The notes below the pieces were generated by a model. It searched no databases. It saw only the letters and a list, made by a program, of their open reading frames with translations, and had not been told where the DNA came from. Source: Nematopogon swammerdamellus (lineage: Eukaryota > Arthropoda > Insecta > Lepidoptera > Adelidae). Taken from it: a stretch of DNA of 64,000 nt. The position numbers and the translations under genes are program-made. This document shows positions 41,161-53,100 of the stretch, one piece after another; the stretch's first letter is position 1; each line of letters begins with the position of its first letter. The DNA lies in the NCBI GenBank assembly GCA_946902875.1, contig OX336337.1, positions 5,055,816 through 5,119,815 of the forward strand, given 5' to 3'.

Positions 41161-44100
41161 CTGTAATGAAAGCATTGTCTACTGTTGACATATACTACTC
41201 TTCTCCTCCAATACTAATTGGAATCCCGCCCGGGTTGTTACCACCGCACTGAATGAAAGGTCGGTCGAAACGGAATAGTTCGTGTTTTCTGGCAAGTTCT
41301 GTCTAGCCGACATGAAATGAAGGGAAGCACTGACACGGCACCTAGTTCACCCATTGTTTGGGCTGACATCACGAATGTTGTAGGTGATGTAGACAACCGT
41401 GCCAGTTTCCATAAAAAAAAAGACTGGATGAAAATTTTAGAGGCGTATGTCCAGCAGTGTACGCATGCACGCTCACTAAGGTAACGCCGAAGAGTGTTAC
41501 TATGTTAACCTTTAAAATATTGTTAACCATGATAACCATCGATAAACATGAATTGATATTTGGAAAGAGTAGGGCTGCCATCTCTAAAATCATTAAACTA
41601 GGACAAAAAGAAGTAAAACCCCGGATTTTCATATAAAAACCCGGCAATCGTTTTTTTCTTATTATGACATGAAAATTTTTGACAAAATTAAATTTTCATA
41701 TATAATCTAATCAGGCAATGAGTTAAAAAAAAATTGTACCCTTTAGCGCCCACAACCCTCGATTGGGGTTTACGCGGCGCCCTACGGTCACGCCTCGCAA
41801 ACCCCGATCGGGGTTCGGCGCGGCGGAGCGCGGCTCAATATTTAATTCATCACTAATTCTACCAATTTTTCTTAGTAGAACTGAATACTGGTTAAATTTA
41901 CTAGTAACTAAGTATTATCAAACATGACTGGGCATCACATCACCTTCACACAGAAAATAATTTTTGAAAATGTCTAAAAAAATATTGTCACTTTTTTCAA
42001 TTTCGTGTAACCCGGACTACTTTAAAAAATCCCCGGACGCCCCCGGACGCCTTCAAAAAGAGGACAAATCCGGGGAAACCCGGACGGATGGCAGCCCTAG
42101 GAAAGAGTATAAAACCCACATCACTGAGCTTGATTTTTGCCTGCGCCAATATCATCTCCTCAAACATAGACAGCCGGTTGCAGTGCTGCTCCTTGGTGTC
42201 TCCCATTTGCTTCTCAATCATCCCTTGAATCTGAAAACACAACATATACTTTCAACGATACTAGACCCAATGGAGGAGATTAATTTTAATTTAATTATGT
42301 AGTTTGACATTACTCTGTCCTTTTTTCCTTTATAGGTACTGTTTTAGTCTTGTTTCTTTGTAAATAAATTATTCCTAATTCTAAATTGTAATTTAAAGAA
42401 GTTTCTGTACGGAAAAAATAACCGGCCAAGTGCGAGTCGGACACGCACACCGAGGTTTCCGCACAACAACAAAAAAATACGTTTCTTGTATGGGGACTTT
42501 TTCTATTTTAAATTATTTGCTGTTATGTCTGCCATAATAAATAACACATATTCTGTGAAAATTTCAACCGGCTAGCTATTACGGTTCCGAAGATACAGCC
42601 ATCGGACGGACGGACAGACAGACAGACGGCGTAGGTTTAGTAATAGATTTCTGTACGGGGTACGGAAACCTAAAAATACTTTTTTGCCCGATAAAACGTT
42701 GCTCACCAATTTGAGTTGCTTCTCTTGTTTATGCTCTCCAATGAGACAGGCAGACTTCGTTATTTTGCCGACATTCTTGATGTGCTCCATAATTTTATCG
42801 TGAGTACTGTGCGCTTTTTTCGCAGAAATGTCAATTTTGTTTTTGATGGGATCGACGATCTCAGGCTGATCCTTGTGACTACCTTGCGGTTCAACAGGCT
42901 CCTTGTTGCACTCCCTGAAATTGTGTTATTATGTTGATAATACAACTCAGCCGCACTAAAACACAATTAGGAGTGTGGAATGAAGTAGGTATATTAGAAA
43001 AGTTAATATTTTCCATGGTAGCGGAAGGTACAAGCAAGATGTTGAGCTTGTTTAAAAATTTACAGGCAAAGTCTACTTGCATTTAATATTTTTAGTCAAG
43101 CAAAGGAGGAAGGGCAAAAATGTATGGGAGTTGGTCTTCCCCTCCTCTAACAATGAATGATATATCAATCGAAAGGTCTTTCCAAGAAACCAATTTTGTC
43201 CAAACATACCTAACATAACAATAGGTAGTACTTTACGAGTTATATCACTTTAAGTTCTATAAACATAGAACCTTATCATAGAAATATGCTTACCTCTGTA
43301 CCATGATCATCGTTCTAGGAAGGGTAAGTACTTAGAGCGAAACAGTTCCAAAATGACCGAGAGGCATTGAAACCAAAAAAAAATTATTTTAATCATTACC
43401 GGTTTCAATACCGCTAGTCATTTTGGAACTGTTACGCTCTAAGTACTTATACCCTTCCTAGAACGATGATCATCGTACAGAGGTAAGCATATTACTATGA
43501 TAAGGTTCTATGTTTATAAAGCTTTAAGTGTTATAACTCCTAAAGTACTAATAGGTAATTGACGTTGGCTGCCATACTAAAAAATGTTCTATAAAAATCA
43601 ACCTTTCCATTGATGTAACACTCACAGCTAGAGGAGGGGTAGACGAAAAAGCTCATTCTCCTTTGGTTAATTTGTTGCTGTGGCGTAAAATCAGCCATAT
43701 TTGACCAATCACAGCGGCAGCCTAAATGTGATTCTGTTGGGTGGGATGAGGGTCTCACCCTTGGCACTGGTTGTTCTTTATGAAGGAGTAGATGTCCTGG
43801 AAGGCCTGCTGTATGTAGGCGAGCGTGTTGTGGTCGATGGTGACCGAGCTGCTGCCGGAACAGCTCGAGTGCGGGTCCGATCTCTCGCTCGTCTCGCACG
43901 AACGCTCTGAACCTGCCCGTTGGTAGGTAGACATTAGACAAGTTGAAACCATACTCTATTTTGAAACTTCAGTACAGTACATCAGTACATACTAAACAGT
44001 AGAGCATAGTCGAAGTCGATTGATCAGGTTAACCCGATCGCGGCCACCATTTAACCCTATCTATCGTCACTAACAAATTAACCCGATCGATACTAAACAG

Positions 44101-47100
44101 TAGAGCATAGTCGAAGTCGATTGATCAGGATAACCCGATCGCGGCCACCATTTAACCCTATCTATCGTCACTAACAAATTAACCCCATCGCGATCGAACA
44201 CCCGGCACCCGCTCGCATCTGTCCGGAAACAGAAGTATATTTCTGTTTGTGTGTAGTGTAGTGTAAATAATAATAAATTATGCCATTGTGCGTTAAATAT
44301 CTGGATCTGAATAATTGGAAGTATTAAATCTAACGGACAATCAGTAGCAAGTGAAATCACCATTGTTGAATGTTAAAATCCCCAAGTTTCCAATAATTGC
44401 CCCCATTATTGAAACTTGGGGATTTTAACATTTCACAACACAAGGCAACATATCACTTTCAATGGTGTAAGTAAGTAGTGTTATGCGTAAGGTGGCTATT
44501 AGACCTGCGAGCAGCGATCCACGAAGGTAACTTGCTCCCTCAGCCGGTCTATGTTCCCCTGAAGGCTAGGAGGAGAAGGGAGAACTCTTAGGCTTTCAGT
44601 ATAAACGTCGTACCCGGTTCACCGGAAGAGGAAGGCTCGCTGGCCCAGAGTTGCGCATGCTCCTGCTTCAGCTCTCTCATCTGGCGCACGAGCTGCAGGT
44701 TCAGCTCCTCCAGCTGCCGCCGGTGCGCCATCTCCTCGGCCAGCTGCTCCGATAACTCCTCCACTTGCTCCCTGATAGGTCAAGTTACAGCCGTCAAGTT
44801 TTGCTTCAACACTGACCCAACCCAACATGTTCCCTTTATCTTATTCATTATTATCCATTATTATTATCATATTATTAACCAAACCTAAGAATGGGAAATA
44901 TATTATCTGTAAATATAAGAGGTTTTTGAGTAAATAAATAAATAAAGAAGAGGCGCCTGCGGCGAAGATACACCCGCGACCTGCAGAACTAGGAATCTGG
45001 GACGGCAGCAAGGGAAGAAATTAGACTTATTGGAGGCCGATTCTGAAAGCCAGGAAAACAAAAAACCTGCTTATAATTAAAAAACTGATTGCAGGTAGCA
45101 AAGGAGGAACAAAAAAAACTTTTGTCTATGCTTTTGAAAAATATTCTTTGTATGAAGTCAGTCAGCGTGTAAGCGTCCACTGCTGGACATACGCCTCGCC
45201 AATTTTCCTCCAGTCTTCCCGTCCTTAGCGCGGTACGGAACCACTGCTTTCCGCCGACGCACTTGATGGCATCGCCCCATCTGGCGTGCGATCTTCCCAC
45301 ACTCCGTTTTCCTGTCCACGGGCGCCAGTGTAGGGCAGGGTTAGTCCAACGGTCGATCGTATTCGATCGTCGGTTAGTAATTAAATATAAATAAATAAAA
45401 TACAACTTCTTTATTTCGAACAAATTTGTCCATTACTACACAACATAACATCAAAACAGAAAAAACAGACACCAAATAAATAAATAAAAATACACAAGAA
45501 AATAAACATTACAGACAAGGCGACATAATTAGTATGGACAGTTACGTGTTTGCGAAAGGTGGCGGTTGGTGTTGTGCTGTAATTTACCAGAGTTCTTGCA
45601 GCACAACACCGATTACTCTGCTTACCACGATTGTCGGACAGCGTGTGTGATATGTATGTATGTAGTTAAGCGCCACATCGCGGTCTCAACGTAATATGTG
45701 AAACAATGTAGCACTTTCATACTCGGCAACCGATCATTCAGCTGTCCATTATCAGGACTTGAACGTTTATCTATCAAATTGTCGAGAGATATGTACCTTT
45801 CTTTCTTAGTCCCAAAGGTTTTGCTGATGTAACGGCCGTTGCTCTTTGACCTCCTAAACTCGTCCTTCGCCTCAATCGTAACGGAACTGAAAATACAAAT
45901 TCGATTATGCGTCAATTTTTACCCGACTACGGCGAAGCCAAAAAAGGAAGGGTTATGAGTTTGGCGTGTATGTATGTATGTATGTATGTATGTATGTATG
46001 TGACTATCTATATTCCACTCTACAGCCTAAAGTACTGGGCCGATTTGAATAATTCTTGCGCCAGTGGATTTGTCTTATTCACGGGAGTGTCATAGGCTAT
46101 ATAACAATTTTCAAAATTCAAAAATGGCGGACGCACGGCCTCAAAATGTCAAATTAGTTTTTCAAAATATATTGAGTGGGGTATCAAATTAAAGGTAATT
46201 AAATTACGATTCCGAAAATATATACTTTGCTATCTATTAAACTTATGTGTACAGAGAAATAGAGCAAAATGTGTGGCGCATGTATGAATAGCGATTATTC
46301 GCGATGAAGCGTAGTCGCCCGCGCACCGCGCCGCGCCCCCCCCGCGTACACGCGTTACGTTACGCGCGACGACACGCGACGACGCGACACGAAGAAGCGA
46401 CATGGTATTGTTGGTAATATACCTACATACTTACTCACTGATCTACCGCAAATTTTATATAGATATATAATATTATTATTAGATACAGTACTATGCTAAA
46501 ATAAATTGGTATTAAATGTCCATGTACCTAGTGTAAGCATAATATGTAGCGTAGGTGTACCGTGTGGGGTCGGTACTTAAAAAGAATAGCCCCACTGCAT
46601 CTCTCCCCGTCGCATGTCGTAAAAGTCGACTAAGGGATCGTCAGCCTCGGCAGCTTAATGGTGCGGTCAGTTATTGGATGGATGACCGCCCGACTGTTGG
46701 AGGCTGACCGTGGTTCGGATACCACGTTAAACTGTAGGTCCCTTCCCTTCTTACCTTACTAGGTGGTAGGGTTTATCCCGGCCGGGTTGGTACCACCGCA
46801 CTGAGCGAAACGTCGGTCGAAACGGCTATGTAAATAGTTCGTGTTTTCCGTCCAGTTCAGTGTAGCCGGCGCGAAATGAAGGGAAGCACTGACATGGCAC
46901 CCGGTGTTATGGGCTGACATCACGGATGTTGTAGGTGATGTAACCAACCGTGTAAAGTTTCCATAAAAAAAAAAAAAAGGTAGGTACATTAAATATACCT
47001 AATACCTACAATATTTTCGGATGCAAGTTACCCTTCAGCTAAGCGGGATATTTTGGAAGAGAAGAACCGCCGATTGCGGAAAAGTATTCCCAATTTTCTG

Positions 47101-50100
47101 GGTGCAGTTTTAGCCCTAGACTCGATTAGTTGCCGAAAACCTACGTCTTTGGAAATGGCGGTGCCCAGGAGGTTCAGGTGCTTCCAGACAGGTATGACGC
47201 TGACTTAGAAACTGGCTTGGAAATCAAAAGGACCTTCAAATCGACCTTCGCAGATAATGCGCAGCACTGAGCCTTGCTAACGTTGAAGGCGTGGGCGTAG
47301 CATTCAGGGGGCAACATATCATTGTTATGCATACGAGAGTACGGAACACGGGTTCTACACCAGTTACCCTTCAACTAGGCGGGATGTGGATGAGAAGAGG
47401 CGAAGACTTGTGTCTGAACTTGAGCAAACACTCGGCTCTATTTCCGAATGGGCCGTAGCAAGTTGGTCAAGTTAAATACCACCAAGATACAAGTTTGCGC
47501 GATCAGTGCAAAGAGAGCGGCGTTCACACCAGCTCCTTCCTACCAAGGCACGTCACTTAAATTTTGCGACCACCTCGGGGTCCTCCGAGTCGAATTTTCG
47601 CACGATCTAAACTTCCGGCGTGACATCGAGGGCAAGGCCGTATAAATCGCAGATTCGGTCCTGGCTTGGGGTACTGCTCGCACCTATGGGATGGCTCAGT
47701 CAAATACCAGCTGGCGCCTCTGGACTCGATCCAGCGTCGAACCGTGCGAATAGTAGGTGACTCCCAAATGTCCCGCGATTTAAAACCACTGCAACTCCGT
47801 AGGAATACATAACTAAATCAGAGCCTGTTGAAATACAAACAGAGAGAAATATTTTCCCCCAAGTACAGTTTCGGGTCCTTCAACCTGGGCAGCTGTCAGG
47901 CCGGCATGGCATTCGTAGCCTCCGCATGCTACCGAATGTCCATGGGCATCGCTAGACACCTTATGGGTGGCTCGGCGCCACATGTCGCGCTTACTATAAA
48001 AATAATATCAGTAGCTTTGACCTCGCCTTAGTGCCTTACCTGCTTCGAGTGAGTACATTATTCAACTATGTACAACCTGAAACCGCCCTCGGTCTTCGGC
48101 CTTGAACTGATTGGTTTACTTACTTCCCGAATCCGCTTCACCCCAGCCAGATATATTTACTTACATAGACAAAGAAAATCGTGTACTTACACAGCTCAGT
48201 CTTCGGTCTTGCTCTGACTGACTTTTCATTTTACTTCAAGACTATACATCGTTCAACTATACATAATTTGTATATATATGTAGGTACTCACTCATGCGCT
48301 ATTTGCAGAAAACTTTAGTTTCAAATAGAGATGACGACAAATAAACGGACGGATAGTATCAATTTTGTACCGTGTGGGGTCGGTACTTATATAAAAGAAT
48401 AGCCCCACTGTATCTCTCCCCGTGTATGTCGTAAAAGGCGACTAAGGGATATGACTTCCTTCTTATATTACTAGGTGGTAGGGTTTAACCCGCCCGTGTT
48501 GGTACCACCGCACCGCACTGAATGAAAGGTCGGTAGAAACGGCTATGTATTTAGTGTAGCCGGTACGACCGAAGGGAAGCACTGACGTGGCACCAAGTTC
48601 ACCCGGTGTTATGGGCTGACATCACGGATGTTGTAGCCTGTAGGTGATGTGTCAGATTCCATAAAAAAAATCAATATACGAGTTACATACAACATTTAAA
48701 GTATGCAAACAGTTTTAAAAAAATCCTAAAATAAAAATAAAAGTTATAAAAACTAAAACCCGACTACGTAAAAGCTAATTATGAAAATCGCTTAAATAAA
48801 AAAAAAATAGTTATAAAAAACTAAAACCCGGCTACGAAAAAGCAAATTATGAAAATAGTTTAACTATAACTAAAAATAACAAAATAATGTTTTCCATATA
48901 ATTTATCAGATACAGCAATTCTCTTTTTATATTGATTCTACCTTAGCACTAACTCTATAAATTTTGATAAATTTATTATTTTTAACGTTCTAAATATAGA
49001 GCCGTGGTCGGGCGTTCTTCGTTCAACAAGACAAGTGAGGCCGTCGTCGTGCATTATTAGAGCGCGGAACTTAGGACGGCCATCGCCATTGTGTCATACT
49101 GGCATCTTTTTTGTAAGATCAGTCAGAGCCAATCTAAAATTATTATATGTAGATACATAGGTAAATACCGAACGTCAACGGCTGTAATGCACAACGACGG
49201 TCCCACTTGTCTTGTTAAACGAAGAACGCCCGACCACGGCTCTATATTTAGAACGTTAAAAATAATAAATTTAGCAAAATTTATAGAGTTAGTGCTAAGG
49301 TAGAATCAATATAAAAAGATAATTGCTGTATCTGATAAATTATATGGAAAACATTATTTTGTTATTTTTAGTTATAGTTAAACTATTTTCATAATTTGCT
49401 TTTTCGTAGCCGGGTTTTAGTTTTTTATAACTATTTTTTTTTTTATTTAAGCGATTTTCATAATTAGCTTTTACGTAGTCGGGTTTTAGTTTTAAATTAA
49501 GAATTTCACCCGAAAATGCTTTTAGATACTTACCGTGTTCTGTGCGCTCTCTTGTCGGTGGAGGTCCCGTTGATGCCGTTGACGTTCAACCAATTGTACT
49601 GAAATATCAAATTGTTATTTAATATACATCTCAGCTCAGTGGCACAGATTACTTAATAGTTAACTTCGTTCAGTGGTGCGGTCGGTCGACTGTTGTTAAG
49701 CAACCCTGAGCGCGGTCAGTAATTGGATGGGTGACCACTTCGACAGTTGGATTGGAGGCTGAGCGTGGTTCGGATTCCACGTAAAACTGTAGGTCCCTTC
49801 ACTTCTTACCTTACTAGGTGGTGGGTTTATCCCGCCCGGGTTGATACCACTGCACTGAATGAAATGTCGGTCGAAACGGCTATGTAAATGTGTTTTCCGT
49901 CCAGTTCAGTGTAGCCGACATGAAATGAAGGTAAGCAATGACATTGCGCCTAGTTCACCCGGTGTTATGGGCTGACAAACTATGTAGGTAATGTAGCCAA
50001 CCGTGACAGTTACCATAAAAAAAAAACATACATACAGCGCGCTGTATCTCGGTGTTGTACTGGAAAGGCTCTCCGGTAAATTACAGCACAACATCGATCA

Positions 50101-53100
50101 CAACGTTTAGCAAAGCATTAGGACAACTTAACTATCAAGCAGCCAGTTAGCGCGAAAACGCACCTGCTGCATCACTAGGCGGAAGGACCGTGGTTAAGGA
50201 CGAGATGCCGTGCTAAAGGGCGACAGACTAGCCATCGATCATCTTGGCACGTTCCTTCCACCGAGTCAGGCAGTGTAGGTGGGTCTTTGTGCCTTAATTC
50301 CTCAGCTGCTTGAGAATTTTATTATCTTGTCTTAATACTTTGCTAAATGTGGTGGTCGGTGTTGTGCTGTATTAATTTACCAGAGTTCTTGCTGGACAAC
50401 ACCGATTACTCTGCATACCCCGATTGTCGGGATAACGCGTGCAGTATGTGTGCATTTATGTAAGATATAATAGGTATCTACCTATATGATGGTGATTATA
50501 GTTCAATCAATATCTGTAACTAAACAAGCGTAAATTTTTTTTATGTTATCCGGTATGGGTGGCTGAATCGGAGGGGCCAAAGCACATGATCCGACCAGCC
50601 AATATCACCTCCGAGAAGGTAGGTGCCATACCGGAGACTTCCCTGGATTGCTGGCTATACTGGACTAGAGGAGAACACAACCGAGGCTGCTATGCGGTCA
50701 TCTTACATCCAGTACGGTTGTATCAGTCGGCTACAATTTGAGCCTACCACCCTAGTAAGGGGCAAGGGAATAAAGGAAAAAAAAACCGGCTAAGTGCGAG
50801 TCGAACTCGCGCACCGAGGGTTCCGTATCGCCATGTCATGGCTAGCGCCACTCACGCCATCTAGATGGCGTGTTATGAAATGCTTCATATTAGTTAAATG
50901 TCATGATTAGTTAAAATGATTCATAATAATATTCGTTAGATGGCGCGCGCGCATACACTTTTTGGTTTCTTTTATGGGAACCCCGTGGATTTTTTACTTT
51001 TTCTTATTTTTATTATTTGTTGTTATATCGGCCATAATAACAACATTCTGTGAAAATTTCAACGGGCTACCTATTACGGTTCAAGAGATACAGCCCTCGG
51101 ACGGACGGACAGACGGACAGACAGACAGACGGCGTAGGCTTAGTAATAGGGTCCCGTACCGGATACGGAACCCTAAAAGCATCAGCAAACAAGCGTAAAA
51201 TATCTGTAAACAAGCGTAATAAAATAAAACCTGTTGCGAACAATATCTTCGGTCATTATCCCTCAAGAGTGTCCTGATGTTGGAAAGAGATTCGCTTGAT
51301 ATGTCAGCGTTGTGCCTCATGTCGAGCACCGCTATTGTTTTGTTCGGTCGCAACACCTCGCAAGCCGCTGACGCGCTCGCCTCCGTCAGCCCGCACCACT
51401 GCATGTCCAGCGCTTCAATTAGAAAAACACAATTCGATTCAAAGAGTCAATTTCAGAAAATTCTGGAGTTTCTTTTCCAACGCTAAGATTGATGTTTGAA
51501 ATTGTAGATACTGCAATGCGTGGTCAAAGGTATTGTTTATCAATTATTTTTTTTCATAATTATTTAACACTTTCAAGCAATCGTTTTCTGTAAATTTAGG
51601 TCTTATCGCAAAAGCGCCAATCACATTCACAAAAGGAATTATTGGTTGGGGGGTTTCTGGCTGCTTCTATACGTTGCCTTTTTGCAATCACACTCTCTCT
51701 GCCTCTATCCTCAGCCAACTTCTGTACTCCGCTCTTTGCTCATCTATTTCCTCCCAAGTACAGCCTGGAGTTTTTCAAAAGGGGCGTGAAAAGGCTCCTG
51801 TCAGGCCGGCATGGCATTCGAAATCCCCATGCATCACACAATGTCCGTGGGCATCGCTAGACACCTACTTGTGGATAAAAAGATGTCACATGTCGCGCTA
51901 TCCATAAAAACAACGATTGGCCAGAGGTTTCCTTTCAGGGTTGTTTCCTCATTATCTTTTCCTTTTTCAAATTTCAAAAACATTCTAATCTTATGTACCA
52001 TGTGGGGCCGGTACTTTAAAAGAATAGCTCCACTGCATCTCTCCCCGTGTATGTAGTAAAAGGCGACTAAGGGATATGACTCCCATCTTATATTAATAGG
52101 TGGTAGGGTTTAACCCGCCCGGGTTGGTACCACCGCACTGAATGAATGGTCGGTCGAAACGGCTATGTAAATAGTTTGTGTTTTCCGTCCAGTTCAGTGT
52201 AGCCGGCTCGATCGAAGGGAAGCACTGACATGGCACCTAGGTACTAGTTCACCCGGTGTTATGGGCTGACATCACGGATGTTGTAGGTGATGTAGCCAAC
52301 CGTGTCAGTTTCCATAAAAAAAAAATAGAAAAATATGCCACAGTCGCGCTATCCATAAAACAACGATTGGCCAGAGGTTTCCTTTCAGGGTTGGTTCCTC
52401 ATTATCTCTTCCTTTTTAGAATTTCAAAAACATTCTAATCTAGTCAACCTTTGATCCACAAGTCGTCGGCCAGGACGTCTATGAGCACGGCAGCGCCTCG
52501 GTCGCCGAGCGCCGTGTTGCCGCACAGTGTGATGCGCCGCAGCCCCGACATGGAGTCCAGCTGCGGTAGCCGGTAACGCAGCGTGTGCTTCCAGTTCTCG
52601 CTGTATCGGTGAATTTTTTGGTACTGAAAACATCACGGTAGCCGGTAAAGCTGGAACGTTTGATCTCAGCTTTCTAGCACTATTTCCAATGCGAACAAGA
52701 AGCTCATTACGAAGTTTATGTGGTCCTGAAATTATCAAGCGTAAATTATAGAATATTCTAGCTCTCAAACTGTATTAATACTTGTGTAGCTAGTCACAAT
52801 TGTACTGTAATCGAAGACGTTAAATAAAACCTTGCGAAGTTATTCTTGCCGGCTTTCTTGGTGGGTGTAATCGAACCGGATTGTAAAAACAAAATTGGAC
52901 AAATTCAAGCGTAGTGTACTACCATACGAATGATGAATAAAGAATAAAAGGTTGGTGATGAGGTCACGCCGGTTTCGTCAAGACTTTACACAGCTACATC
53001 TTTGTGAATACCTTCCTTCCAAATCAAATTCTCATCCTTTTGTTGTTTTTTTGCTTTTGGCTTTTGGGGATACACCGTTTTTCAAAATAGTTCCTCTGTC

